From Kitasatospora sp. GAS204B (lineage in GTDB: Bacteria > Actinomycetota > Actinomycetes > Streptomycetales > Streptomycetaceae): a stretch of 64,000 nt of DNA. How positions within the stretch are numbered: position 1 is the stretch's first letter; every line of letters begins with the position of its first letter. Shown piece by piece: positions 17,486 to 26,265 of the stretch. The stretch spans positions 50,905 through 114,904 of the forward strand of contig NZ_JARZAG010000027.1 in the NCBI RefSeq assembly GCF_029892155.1, written 5' to 3'. Under the pieces are notes generated by a model. That model was not told where the DNA came from. It made no database searches and saw only the letters and a list, made by a program, of their open reading frames with translations. Made by a program: the position numbers and the translations under genes.

Positions 17486-18126
17486 CCGAACTCTCCTTCG
17501 CCTGCGCCGGGGTGCGCTCCGACCCGTACGCGGCCGGACCCACCCTGATCTTCCGGCTGCGGATCACGGCCGGCGGTGGTGCCCGGGTGCACGCCCTCGC
17601 GCTGCGCTGCCAGATGCGGATCGAACCGGCCCGCCGCCCCTACGGCGAGGCCGAGGGCGAGCGGCTGGCCGACCTGTTCGGCGAGCGCTCGCGCTGGGGC
17701 AGCACGCTCAACCCGATCCAGTTCGCCCAGGTCTCGCTGATGGTCCCCGGCTTCGAGGGGGAGACCGAGGTGGACATGGTGGTGCCCTGCACCTACGACC
17801 TGGAGGTCGCAGCAGGCCGCTACCTGCGGGCGCTGGAGGGCGGCGAGGTGCCGCTGCTGCTGCTCTTCTCCGGCACCGCCTTCTCCGGCCCCAACGGCTT
17901 CCAGGTCACCCCGGTGCCCTGGGACAAGGAGGCGGTGGTGCGGATGCCGGCCACCGTCTGGCGGGACGCGATGGACCAGCACTTCCCCGGCTGCGGCTGG
18001 CTGCGGCTGCCCGGCGACCTGATGGACGAGCTGCTCGCCTACCGCTCACGGCACGCGCTGCCCTCCTGGGAGGCGACGGTCCGTGAGCTGCTGGGACGGG
18101 TCCCGATCGAGGAGGCGGTGCGATGA
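17482..18126 (+). CDS. DUF6084-like hydrogenase-locus protein
   Basis: A 214-residue protein beginning LSFACAGVRSDPYAAGPTL, with a beta-rich first half (LIFRLRITAGGGARVHALAL) and a later LLLLFSGTAFSGPNGFQVTP stretch. Matches my recollection of DUF6084, found with group 1h hydrogenases, of unknown function. No metal motif or membrane helix. Four-base overlaps on both sides place it in the same translational unit as hhyL. Confidence 0.7.
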   Translation: MTELSFACAGVRSDPYAAGPTLIFRLRITAGGGARVHALALRCQMRIEPARRPYGEAEGERLADLFGERSRWGSTLNPIQFAQVSLMVPGFEGETEVDMVVPCTYDLEVAAGRYLRALEGGEVPLLLLFSGTAFSGPNGFQVTPVPWDKEAVVRMPATVWRDAMDQHFPGCGWLRLPGDLMDELLAYRSRHALPSWEATVRELLGRVPIEEAVR

Positions 18127-19496
18127 CGGCGGTCCCGGCCCAGTTGGAGACCCGTTTCGCGGTGGCTCGGCAGATCGCCGACGCGGTGCTCTTCGAGGGC
18201 TATGTGCTCTATCCGTACCGGGCCTCGGCCGCCAAGAACCGGCTGCGCTGGCAGTTCGGCGTGCTGGTCCCACCGGGCTACGGCACGCAGAGCGCCGAAC
18301 ACTCCGGCCAGCGCACCGAATGCGTGATGGAGCCGCGTCGTGGCGCCTCGCTCGCGGTGCAGCTGCGCTTCCTGCGGGCCCGGCGGCGCACCGTGCAGCG
18401 GGCGCTCGGCGGCGGGGACTTCGAGACCGTCGCCGAGCTGGAGCTGGCCGACCGGGTCCTGCTCCCGTGGGACGAGGGGGTCGAGGAGCGGATCGAACTG
18501 GTGCTGCCGGTCGACCGGTTGACGGGCGACGGGATCGAGCACCCGTTCCGCTCGGCCGCCGTCGAGGAGCAGGAGGAGCTCCTCGACGGCGGCGAGCCGG
18601 TCGGCCGGCTGCTCCGGCGGTGCGAACAGCTCGACGGGGTACTGCGGTTGCGCACCCAGGAGCTGCCCGGTCCCTACCGGGCCGTGCGGTTGACCGCCGA
18701 GGTGGTCAACACCTCGGACTGGCAACCCGGTTCGGGAGACCAGCGGGAGGCGGCACTGCCGCGCTCGCTGGTCTCCGCGCACCTGCTGCTCGGCCTGGAC
18801 CAGGGCGCCTTCATCTCCGCCACCGACCCGCCCGAGTGGGCCAAACCGGCGGTCGCCGACTGCCGCAGCGAGCACACCTGGCCGGTGCTGGTCGGTCCGC
18901 CGGGCGACGACTCGGTCCTGCTCTCCTCGCCGATCATCTTGGAGGACCACCCGCAGGTGGCCCCCGAGAGCCCCGGCGTGCTCTACGACGCGACCGAGAT
19001 CGACGAGATCCTCGCGCTGCGCACGGCCGCGCTCACCGACCGGGAGAAGCGCGAGGCCCGGGGCACCGACGAGCGGGCCGGTGCGGTGATCGACCTCGCC
19101 GACTCGCTGCCCGCCGAGGTGCTGGAGCGCCTGCACGGCGCGGTGCGCGCGCTGCGCGAGGTGACCGCGCCCACCGAGCCGGCGGCCGACCAGCCCTGGT
19201 GGGATCCGGGCAACGATCCGCAGGTGGACCCCGAGCGGGACCGGGTGCTGGTGGACGGCCGCTCGGTCGGCGCGGGCAGCCGGGTGCTGCTGAAGCCGGG
19301 CCGCCGGCGTACCGACGCGCAGGACCTCTTCCTGGCCGGGCAGAGCGCCCTGGTGGAGGCGGTGCTGCACGACGTGGACGGTTCGGTGCACCTGGCGGTG
19401 ACCATCGAGGCCGACCCGGGCGCCGACCTGTGGCGGGCCCAGGGTCGGTTCCGCTACTTCCAGCCGGACGAGGTCACACCGCTGGAGGACGAGTGA
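18123..19496 (+). CDS. Conserved hydrogenase-locus protein, unknown
   Basis: A 457-residue cytoplasmic protein without membrane helices or Cys clusters. It begins with helical VARQIADAVLFEGYVLYPYR and contains the phrases NRLRWQFGVLVPPGYG, ISATDPPEWAKPAVADCRSEHTWPVLVG in pieces, and SPIILEDHPQVAPESPGVLYDATEIDEIL. The end (GADLWRAQGRFRYFQPDEVTPLE) is acidic. I recall proteins of this kind only next to group 1h hydrogenases. A scaffold or assembly role is a guess. It overlaps neighbours by four bases on each side. Confidence 0.7.
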   Translation: MTAVPAQLETRFAVARQIADAVLFEGYVLYPYRASAAKNRLRWQFGVLVPPGYGTQSAEHSGQRTECVMEPRRGASLAVQLRFLRARRRTVQRALGGGDFETVAELELADRVLLPWDEGVEERIELVLPVDRLTGDGIEHPFRSAAVEEQEELLDGGEPVGRLLRRCEQLDGVLRLRTQELPGPYRAVRLTAEVVNTSDWQPGSGDQREAALPRSLVSAHLLLGLDQGAFISATDPPEWAKPAVADCRSEHTWPVLVGPPGDDSVLLSSPIILEDHPQVAPESPGVLYDATEIDEILALRTAALTDREKREARGTDERAGAVIDLADSLPAEVLERLHGAVRALREVTAPTEPAADQPWWDPGNDPQVDPERDRVLVDGRSVGAGSRVLLKPGRRRTDAQDLFLAGQSALVEAVLHDVDGSVHLAVTIEADPGADLWRAQGRFRYFQPDEVTPLEDE

Positions 19497-20032
19497 CGAC
19501 GCGGCAGATCCTGGTGGCCGGGGTGGGCAACATCTTCCTCGGCGACGACGGCTTCGGTGTCGAGACCGTGCGCCGGCTCGGCGAGCAACCACTGTCCGCG
19601 CAGGTGGAGGTGGTCGACTTCGGCGTGCGCGGCGTCCATCTCGCCTACCAACTGCTCGACGGCTACCGGCTGCTGGTGCTGGTCGACGCCACCGCGCGGG
19701 GCGGCCGCCCCGGCACGGTCTACCTGATCGAGGCCTCGGACGGCCCCGTCGAGCAGGTCGAGCCGGTCGGCGCGGCGGTGCTGGACGGACACCGGATGGG
19801 TCCGGACGCGGTGCTCGCGCTGCTGGGCACGCTCAGCGCCGGGACCGGCGGTTCGCCGCCCGAGCGGGTGGTGGTGGTCGGCTGCGAGCCGCAGTGCCTG
19901 GAGGAGGGCATCGGGCTGAGCGCACCTGTGGCGGCGGCCGTCGACGAGGCGGTCGCGGTGATCCGGCGCCTGCTGGACGAAACCGAGAGACCGGCCGTGG
20001 AACCGGTCGAGAGAAAGGCGGCACCATGCTGA
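19493..20032 (+). CDS. Hydrogenase maturation endopeptidase
   Basis: A 179-residue nickel-dependent protease of the HyaD/HybD/HupD family that trims the C-terminal extension of the large subunit once nickel is in place. The N-terminal motif ILVAGVGNIFLGDDGFG holds the first metal-binding acid, VVDFGVRGVHLAYQL the second region and DGHRMGPDAVLALL the conserved His. GTG start at 19493 overlaps the previous stop. The last residues (KAAPC) overlap the start of the 34-residue gene that follows. Confidence 0.9.
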   Translation: MTTRQILVAGVGNIFLGDDGFGVETVRRLGEQPLSAQVEVVDFGVRGVHLAYQLLDGYRLLVLVDATARGGRPGTVYLIEASDGPVEQVEPVGAAVLDGHRMGPDAVLALLGTLSAGTGGSPPERVVVVGCEPQCLEEGIGLSAPVAAAVDEAVAVIRRLLDETERPAVEPVERKAAPC

Positions 20033-20130
20033 AGTTCCTGTTTCGCAGCGCGCTCCTGGCGGGCGTCGGCGTGCTGGTCTGGCAGAACCTGCCGGACCTG
20101 AAGCGCTACCTGCGGATCATGCGCATGTGA
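20026..20130 (+). CDS. 34-residue membrane peptide, DUF6893-like
   Basis: MLKFLFRSALLAGVGVLVWQ then NLPDLKRYLRIMRM: one membrane helix (residues 3-19) followed by a basic amphipathic tail. It matches the small DUF6893 family as I remember it. It starts seven bases inside the protease gene. Since no HucM-like membrane subunit is apparent, it may help attach the hydrogenase to the membrane; this is speculation. AAAGG upstream at 20014-20018 can serve as ribosome site. Confidence 0.7.
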   Translation: MLKFLFRSALLAGVGVLVWQNLPDLKRYLRIMRM

Positions 20131-20172
20131 CCGTGGTCCGCACGCGGGACTACGGCGAATGGAGTACGCCCC

Positions 20173-20218
20173 GGACACGGTGGCGGCGCGGCTGCGAGCC
20201 GCTGCCGCCACCGTGTCC
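20173..20218 (+). terminator. Long hairpin between structural and hyp genes
   Basis: A perfect 15-bp stem (20173-20187 with 20204-20218) enclosing a further small CGGCT/AGCCG stem at 20189-20201. It lies in the 148-base spacer before hypA and is likely a terminator or processing site separating the hydrogenase and hyp transcripts. Confidence 0.8.
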
Positions 20219-20278
20219 TGTAATGGTGCCCGCCGTGCACTGCCTGAGCCGTGCACACTCCGGGAAGCAGAGGGGCCG

Positions 20279-20659
20279 ATGCACGAGATGTCGATCGCGG
20301 TGGCCGTCGTGGAGCAGGTGGAGCGGGCGGCCCGCGAGCACGGCGCGACGGGTGTCGAGGCGATCCGGCTGCAGGTCGGCGAACTGGCCGGCGTGGTGCC
20401 GCAGGCGCTCGAGTTCTGCTTCGAACTCGCCTGCGCCGGCACGGTGCTGGCGGGTGGCACGCTCGGCGTCGAGGCGGTGCCGGCCCGGGCGAGCTGTGCC
20501 CGGTGCGCGCGGGAGTGGGCGGTCGGGATGCCGCCGGACCTCGGCTGCCCGAGCTGCCCGGGCGTGGCCGGGGAGCTGCTGTCGGGGCGTGAGTTGCAGA
20601 TCCTGGACGTGCGCTGGGCCGCCGAGTCCGCGTTCGCCCGAGCCGACCAGGAAGGCTGA
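20279..20659 (+). CDS. hypA: Hydrogenase nickel chaperone HypA
   Basis: A 126-residue nickel-insertion protein. The N terminus MHEMSIAVAVVEQ carries the nickel ligand His2, and two zinc CxxC pairs are seen in ASCARCAREW and LGCPSCPG. ATG at 20279 is fixed by the invariant MHE start, with AGAGGGG just upstream. First gene of the hyp group, five bases before hypB. Confidence 0.95.
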   Translation: MHEMSIAVAVVEQVERAAREHGATGVEAIRLQVGELAGVVPQALEFCFELACAGTVLAGGTLGVEAVPARASCARCAREWAVGMPPDLGCPSCPGVAGELLSGRELQILDVRWAAESAFARADQEG

Positions 20660-20664
20660 AGCCG

Positions 20665-21423
20665 ATGTGTCGCACGCTTGATCTCCAGCAGGCGGTGCTC
20701 GCCCGCAACGACGACAGCGCACGGGAGTTGCGCGCGGCGCTGGCCGCCCGGGGCACCCTCGCCGTCAACCTGCTCTCCAGCCCCGGCAGCGGCAAGACCG
20801 CGCTGCTGGAGCTCGAACTGGGCCTGGCCAGGGAGCGCGGGGTGCCGGTCGCGGCGCTCACCGCCGACCTGGCGACCGAGAACGACGCGACCCGGCTGGC
20901 GCGTTCGGGGGTGCCGGTCAAGCAGGTGCTCACCGACGGGCTGTGCCACCTGGAGGCGGTGATGCTGGCCGGCCACCTGGACGGCTGGTTGCCGGCGGCG
21001 ACCCGGCTGCTCTTCGTGGAGAACGTCGGCAACCTGGTCTGCCCGGCCTCCTACGATCTCGGTGAGGGGCTGCGGGTGGTGCTCGCCTCGGTCACCGAGG
21101 GCGAGGACAAGCCGCTCAAGTACCCCACCGCGTTCGGGCTGGCCAATCTGGTGGTGGTCACCAAGACCGACCTCGCCGAGGCCGTGGAGTTCGACGAAGC
21201 GGCCTTCCGGGCCAATGTCGCCCGGGTCAACCCCGGTGTCGAGGTGGTGCTGAGCTCGGCCCGCGGTGGGCACGGGGTGGGCACGCTGCTGGACCGGGCG
21301 CTGGCGGTGCTGGACGGCGAGGAGGTGCACCAGCCGGTGATGGGGCGGCGGGCCGGCCACCGCCACAGCCACCCGGGCGACCACGCCAACGCGCACAGCC
21401 ATGAGCTGGTGGACCGCAGTTGA
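20665..21423 (+). CDS. hypB: Hydrogenase nickel GTPase HypB
   Basis: A 252-residue GTPase that powers nickel delivery with HypA. Walker A is LLSSPGSGKTALLE (residues 37-50); ENVGNLVCPASYDLGE holds the nickel/zinc Cys; VVVTKTDLAE is the guanine motif. A His-rich tail, RRAGHRHSHPGDHANAHSHE, sits at the C terminus, whereas His-rich nickel stores of other HypB proteins are N-terminal. The start at 20665 (MCRTLDLQQAV) gives a short N-terminal part with a Cys. Its stop overlaps the TTG start of hypF. Confidence 0.95.
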   Translation: MCRTLDLQQAVLARNDDSARELRAALAARGTLAVNLLSSPGSGKTALLELELGLARERGVPVAALTADLATENDATRLARSGVPVKQVLTDGLCHLEAVMLAGHLDGWLPAATRLLFVENVGNLVCPASYDLGEGLRVVLASVTEGEDKPLKYPTAFGLANLVVVTKTDLAEAVEFDEAAFRANVARVNPGVEVVLSSARGGHGVGTLLDRALAVLDGEEVHQPVMGRRAGHRHSHPGDHANAHSHELVDRS

Positions 21424-23735
21424 CGATCTGTCAGAGACGACGGGTCTTCGTCCGGGGGATCGTGCAGGGGGTCGGCTTCCGACCCTTCGTCTTCACCCTG
21501 GCCACCGAACTCGGCCTGGCCGGACACGTCACCAACACCGGTGACGGCGTGCTCGCCGAAGTGGAGGGGCCGCCGGCGGCGCTGGCCGCCTTCTGCCGGC
21601 GGATCGGGGCCGACGCGCCGCCGCTGGCCCAGGTGGCGGCGGTGGAACAGGAGAGCGTGGCGGCCACCGGCGGGACCGGCTTCGCCATCGTCTCCTCGCG
21701 GGCCGGCGGGCCGGTGCGGACCCTGATCCCCCCTGACACCGCGACCTGCGCCGACTGCCTGGCCGAGCTCGCCGACCCTGGTGACCGCCGCTACCGGCAC
21801 CCGTTCATCACCTGCACCAACTGCGGTCCTCGGTTCACCATCGTGACGGGGCTGCCGTATGACCGGGCCGCCACCACCATGGCCGGCTTCCCGATGTGTC
21901 GGGACTGCGCGCGCGAGTACGCCGACCCGGCCGACCGCCGGTTCCACGCCCAGCCCGTCTCCTGCCATGCCTGCGGGCCCCGGCTGGCGCTGGTCCGGCC
22001 CGGGCGACCGCCGCTCGGTGGCGACGAAGCGATGCGGCGGGCCCGGGAGTTGCTCGGATCGGGGGCGATCCTGGCGGTCAAGGGGATCGGCGGCTACCAC
22101 CTCGCCTGCGATGCCACCGACGCCGCTGCGGTCGCGCTGCTGCGGCAGCGCAAGAATCGCGGCGACAAGCCCTTCGGGGTCCTTGCCGCCTCGCTCGCCG
22201 AGCTCGAACCGCTGGTCCATCTCGACGTAGTGGAGCGGGAGTTGCTCGCCGGAATGGTCCGGCCGATCGTGCTGCTGCGGCGCCGGCCGGGGAGCGGCGG
22301 GGTCGCGGAGGCGGTCGCGCCGCGCTGCCCGGACCTCGGCGTCATGCTGCCGTACGCACCGCTGCACCACCTGCTGCTCGGCCTGCCGGGGGATCCGCCC
22401 GGGCCCCGGCTGCTGGTGCTGACCAGCGGCAACCTGGCCGGCGAGCCGATCGTCACCGACGACGCCGAGGCGTTGGAGCGCCTCGCGCCGCTGGTGGACG
22501 GCTGGTTGACGCACGACCGGCCGATCCACGTGCCGTGCGACGACTCGGTGGTGCGGGTGGTCGACGGGGAGCAGTTGCCGGTGCGCCGCTCGCGCGGCTG
22601 GGCCCCGTTGCCGGTCCCGCTGCCGGTGCCGGTCCGCCCGGTGCTCGCGGTCGGCGGGGATCTGAAGAACACCTTCGCGCTGGCCCGGGACGGCTACGCC
22701 TTCCTCTCCGGGCACATCGGCGACATGGACGACCTGGCCACCCTGCGGGCCTTCGACACCGCCGTCGAGCACCTGGGCGCGGTCACCGGTGTGACACCCG
22801 AACTGCTGGTCGCCGACCGGCATCCGGGCTACCGCTCGCTCCGGCAGGCCGAACGTGCCGCTCGGGGACGGCCGGTGGCCCGGGTGCAGCACCATCACGC
22901 GCACGTCGCGGCCGCCATGGCCGAGCACGGGCTGGACGGCAGTGCGCCGGTGATCGGGATCGCCTTCGACGGCACCGGCTACGGTGAGGACGGCGCGGTC
23001 TGGGGCGGCGAGGTGCTGCTGGCGGACTACGACGGGTTCCGGCGCTTCGCGCACCTCGGCTACGTGCCGCTGCCGGGCGGCGACGCAGCGGTGGTCCGCC
23101 CCTACCGGATGGCGCTGGCCCACCTCTGGGCGGCCGGCTTGGACTGGGCCCCTGAGCTGCCCTGCGTCCGGGCCTGCCCGGCCAGTGAACTTCCGCTTCT
23201 GGAGCGGCAGTTGTCCAGAGGCCTGAACTGCGTGCCGACCTCCAGCATGGGGCGGCTGTTCGACGCCGTCTCCGCGCTGGCGGGCGTCTGCCAGCGCGCC
23301 GGCTACGAGGCGCAGGCCGCGATCGAGCTGGAGGCGGCGGCGGTCGCGTACGGCCCGGCCGACGGCTACGTGTTCGGCATCGACGAGCCGTCGGGCGACG
23401 GGCCGCTGATCGCCCAGCCCGGCCCGGTCCTTGCCGCGGTGCGGGCCGAGCTGCGGGCCGGTGCTTCGCAGGGTCTGATCGCCGCGCGGTTCCACGCCGG
23501 GGTCGCCGAACTGGTGGGCCGGCTCTGCGTATCGGCCAGGGAGCGGCACGGCCTGACGGCGGTGGCGCTGACCGGCGGGGTGTTCGCCAACGCCGTGCTG
23601 TCGGCCGCCTGCGCGCGGCGGCTGCGGGCGGACGGCTTCACCGTGCTGCGGCACCGGCGGGTCCCCCCGAACGACGGGGGCCTGGCACTCGGCCAGTTGA
23701 TGGTGGCGGCGCGAGCCGCCCGTGGAGAGGAGTAG
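21420..23735 (+). CDS. hypF: Carbamoyltransferase HypF
   Basis: A 771-residue enzyme making the cyanide ligand precursor from carbamoyl phosphate and passing it to HypE. Domains in order: acylphosphatase (VFVRGIVQGVGFRPFVF, residues 9-25), two zinc fingers (TCADCLAEL...FITCTNCG and MCRDCAREY...SCHACG), a YrdC-like domain (residues about 200-385) and a Kae1-like domain with VQHHHAHVAAAMAEHG. TTG start at 21420 overlaps the hypB stop (TTGA). Full length for the family. Confidence 0.96.
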   Translation: MTICQRRRVFVRGIVQGVGFRPFVFTLATELGLAGHVTNTGDGVLAEVEGPPAALAAFCRRIGADAPPLAQVAAVEQESVAATGGTGFAIVSSRAGGPVRTLIPPDTATCADCLAELADPGDRRYRHPFITCTNCGPRFTIVTGLPYDRAATTMAGFPMCRDCAREYADPADRRFHAQPVSCHACGPRLALVRPGRPPLGGDEAMRRARELLGSGAILAVKGIGGYHLACDATDAAAVALLRQRKNRGDKPFGVLAASLAELEPLVHLDVVERELLAGMVRPIVLLRRRPGSGGVAEAVAPRCPDLGVMLPYAPLHHLLLGLPGDPPGPRLLVLTSGNLAGEPIVTDDAEALERLAPLVDGWLTHDRPIHVPCDDSVVRVVDGEQLPVRRSRGWAPLPVPLPVPVRPVLAVGGDLKNTFALARDGYAFLSGHIGDMDDLATLRAFDTAVEHLGAVTGVTPELLVADRHPGYRSLRQAERAARGRPVARVQHHHAHVAAAMAEHGLDGSAPVIGIAFDGTGYGEDGAVWGGEVLLADYDGFRRFAHLGYVPLPGGDAAVVRPYRMALAHLWAAGLDWAPELPCVRACPASELPLLERQLSRGLNCVPTSSMGRLFDAVSALAGVCQRAGYEAQAAIELEAAAVAYGPADGYVFGIDEPSGDGPLIAQPGPVLAAVRAELRAGASQGLIAARFHAGVAELVGRLCVSARERHGLTAVALTGGVFANAVLSAACARRLRADGFTVLRHRRVPPNDGGLALGQLMVAARAARGEE

Positions 23736-23738
23736 CCC

Positions 23739-24032
23739 ATGTGCTTGGCGGTGCCCGGCAGAGTGGTGGAGATCGAGGAGCGCGACGGCGCCCGGATGGC
23801 CGTGATGGATTTCGGCGGCGTGGTCAAGGACGTGTGCCTGGAGTACCTGCCCGACCTCGCGGTCGGCGAGTACGCCATCGTGCACGTCGGGTTCGCGCTG
23901 CAGCGCCTGGACGAGGAGTCGGCCCGCCGCACCCTCGATCTGTTCGCCGAACTCGGCCTGCTGATGGAGGAGTTCGGTGACCCGTGGGAGGCGGCCGCGG
24001 CGAGCGGCGCCGGTGAGGAGTTGCAGCGGTGA
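23739..24032 (+). CDS. hypC: Hydrogenase chaperone HypC
   Basis: A 97-residue chaperone beginning MCLAVPGRVVEIEE; Cys2 is the residue that binds the Fe(CN)2CO unit and the large subunit. ATG at 23739 is fixed by this motif, with GGAGAGGAG just upstream. The stop overlaps the hypD start. The C-terminal 20 residues are a little longer than in the short enterobacterial proteins. Confidence 0.95.
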   Translation: MCLAVPGRVVEIEERDGARMAVMDFGGVVKDVCLEYLPDLAVGEYAIVHVGFALQRLDEESARRTLDLFAELGLLMEEFGDPWEAAAASGAGEELQR

Positions 24033-25150
24033 AGTACCTGGAGGAGTTCCAGAATCCGGAACTGGCTCGCGGCCTGCTGGAGGACATCAAGGCGGCGGTG
24101 ACCAGGCCGTGGGCGCTGATGGAGGTCTGCGGCGGCCAGACGCACACCATCATCCGCCATGGCATCGACCAACTCCTGCCGGAGGGTGTCGAGTTGATCC
24201 ACGGCCCGGGCTGCCCGGTGTGCGTGACGCCGCTGGAGGTGATCGACAAGGCGCTGGAGATCGCGAGCCGACCGGGGGTGATCTTCTGCTCCTTCGGTGA
24301 CATGCTGCGGGTGCCGGGCACCGACCGCGACCTGTTCCGGGTGCGCGGTGAGGGCGGCGACGTCCGGGTGGTCTACTCTCCGCTGGACGCGCTGAAGATC
24401 GCCCGGGAGAACCCGCACCGCGAGGTGGTCTTCTTCGGCATCGGCTTCGAGACCACCGCCCCGCCCAACGCGATGACGGTGTATCAGGCACGCAAGCACC
24501 GGATCGACAACTTCAGCCTGCTGGTCTCGCACGTGCGGGTGCCGCCCGCGATCGACGCGATCATGAACTCGCCCGACTGCCGGGTCCAGGGATTCCTGGC
24601 CGCCGGGCACGTGTGCAGCGTGATGGGCACCGAGGAGTATCCGGAACTGGCCGCTCGGCACCGGGTGCCGATCGTGGTGACCGGCTTCGAGCCGCTCGAC
24701 ATTCTCGAGGGAATCCGGCGCACCGTACGGCAGTTGGAGCGCGGCGAGCACACCGTCGAGAACGCCTACGAACGTGCGGTGCGGCCGGAGGGCAACCCGG
24801 CCGCCCGGGCCATGCTGGAGGACGTCTTCGAGGTCACCGACCGGGCCTGGCGCGGCATCGGGGTGATCCCGCAGAGCGGGTGGCGGCTGGCCGAGCGCTA
24901 CCGCGAGCACGACGCCGAGCACCGCTTCGACGTCAGCGGCATCACCACCCGGGAGTCCGAACTCTGCCGCAGCGGCGAGGTGTTGCAGGGCCTGATCAAG
25001 CCCCACGAGTGCGAGGCCTTCGGCACCACCTGCACCCCGCGCAACCCGCTGGGCGCCACCATGGTCTCCACCGAGGGCGCCTGCGCCGCCTACTACCTGT
25101 ACCGGCGGCTCGGTACGCCGGTCTCCCTGGAGGTGGCCCCCGTTGGCTGA
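24029..25150 (+). CDS. hypD: Fe-CN assembly protein HypD
   Basis: A 373-residue Fe-S protein that, with HypC, is the scaffold for the Fe(CN)2CO group. Key Cys motifs are present: VCGGQTHTI, GPGCPVCVTP and the cluster region CEAFGTTCTPRNPLGATMVS with EGACAAYY. GTG at 24029 overlaps hypC. Normal family length. Confidence 0.96.
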   Translation: MKYLEEFQNPELARGLLEDIKAAVTRPWALMEVCGGQTHTIIRHGIDQLLPEGVELIHGPGCPVCVTPLEVIDKALEIASRPGVIFCSFGDMLRVPGTDRDLFRVRGEGGDVRVVYSPLDALKIARENPHREVVFFGIGFETTAPPNAMTVYQARKHRIDNFSLLVSHVRVPPAIDAIMNSPDCRVQGFLAAGHVCSVMGTEEYPELAARHRVPIVVTGFEPLDILEGIRRTVRQLERGEHTVENAYERAVRPEGNPAARAMLEDVFEVTDRAWRGIGVIPQSGWRLAERYREHDAEHRFDVSGITTRESELCRSGEVLQGLIKPHECEAFGTTCTPRNPLGATMVSTEGACAAYYLYRRLGTPVSLEVAPVG

Positions 25151-26210
25151 GACCCTGACCGCGCCCGACTTCTCCGGCTGGGCCTGCCCGATGCCGCTGC
25201 GCGACCATCCCCGGGTGGTGATGGGCCACGGCGGGGGTGGCGTGATGTCGGCCGAGCTGGTGACGAACATCTTCGCCCCGGCCTTCGGCGGCAGCACCCT
25301 CGCCGCGCTCGGCGACTCGGCGGTGCTCACCCTGGGCGGTGCCCGACTCGCCTTCTCCACCGACTCCTTCGTGGTGCGGCCGCTCTTCTTCCCGGGCGGT
25401 TGCATCGGCGACCTGGCGGTCAACGGGACGGTCAACGACCTGGCGATGAGCGGGGCCCGGGCCGCCTACCTCTCCTGCGGCTTCATTCTGGAGGAGGGGG
25501 TCGAGATGTCCGTGGTCGGGCGGGTCGCCCAGGCCATGGGTGCGGCCGCCGAGGCGGCCGGGGTGGAGGTGGTGACCGGCGACACCAAGGTGGTGGAGGC
25601 CGGCCACGGGGACGGCATCTACCTCAACACCGCGGGCATCGGCCTGATCCCGGCAGGTGTCGACATCCGTCCGCAGCGGGCCGTGCCCGGCGACGTGGTG
25701 ATCGTCAGCGGTGCGATCGGCGTGCACGGCGTGGCGATCATGAGCGTGCGGGAGGGCCTGGAGTTCGGCGTCGAGGTGGTCAGCGACTGTGCGGCGCTCG
25801 GCGGGCTGGTGGACGCGATGCTGGCCGTCACGCCCGACCTGCACGTGCTGCGCGACCCCACCCGGGGCGGTCTGGCCGCCGCGCTGAACGAGATCGCGGT
25901 GGCCGCCGGGGTCGGGGTCGCGGTGCGGGAGCGGGCGGTGCCGGTGCCGCCCGAGGTGGCCAACGCCTGTGCGATCCTCGGCCTCGATCCGATGTACGTG
26001 GCCAACGAGGGCAAGCTGGTGGCCTTCGTGCCGCGCGAGCACGCCGAGGCCGTGCTGGCCGCGATGCGGGCCCACCCGCTGGGCGCGGGGGCGGCGGTGA
26101 TCGGCGAGTGCGTGGCCGAGCACCCCGGGATGGTGGTGGCCCGGACCGCGCTGGGCGGCACCCGGGTGGTCGACCTGCCGCTGGGGGAGCAACTGCCCAG
26201 GATCTGCTGA
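25143..26210 (+). CDS. hypE: Carbamoyl dehydratase HypE
   Basis: A 355-residue ATP-dependent enzyme that turns its carbamoylated C-terminal Cys into thiocyanate, source of the cyanide ligands. The C terminus is PRIC, the required Cys. MGHGGGGVMSAELV and GDSAVLTLGGARLAFSTDSF are AIRS-type ATP-binding motifs. TTG at 25143 is used because it overlaps the hypD end and no ATG or GTG fits before the conserved MPLRDHPRVVMGHGGGG region. Last gene of the hydrogenase locus; a terminator follows 7 bases later. Confidence 0.95.
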   Translation: MAETLTAPDFSGWACPMPLRDHPRVVMGHGGGGVMSAELVTNIFAPAFGGSTLAALGDSAVLTLGGARLAFSTDSFVVRPLFFPGGCIGDLAVNGTVNDLAMSGARAAYLSCGFILEEGVEMSVVGRVAQAMGAAAEAAGVEVVTGDTKVVEAGHGDGIYLNTAGIGLIPAGVDIRPQRAVPGDVVIVSGAIGVHGVAIMSVREGLEFGVEVVSDCAALGGLVDAMLAVTPDLHVLRDPTRGGLAAALNEIAVAAGVGVAVRERAVPVPPEVANACAILGLDPMYVANEGKLVAFVPREHAEAVLAAMRAHPLGAGAAVIGECVAEHPGMVVARTALGGTRVVDLPLGEQLPRIC

Positions 26211-26217
26211 GCCGCGC

Positions 26218-26250
26218 CGGTATCGGCCCGCCCGGGGCGGGCCGATACCG
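26218..26250. terminator. Terminator after hypE
   Basis: A perfect 15-bp stem (26218-26232 with 26236-26250) and 3-base loop between hypE and a convergent hydrolase gene. It ends the hydrogenase locus and probably serves both directions. Confidence 0.9.
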
Positions 26251-26265
26251 CTCTGTGAGGCTCCG

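Noticed and set aside
21051..23885. Minus-strand frame of 944 codons opposite hypB-hypF
   Set aside because: Shadow of hypB and hypF; composition is low complexity and no start signal is present.
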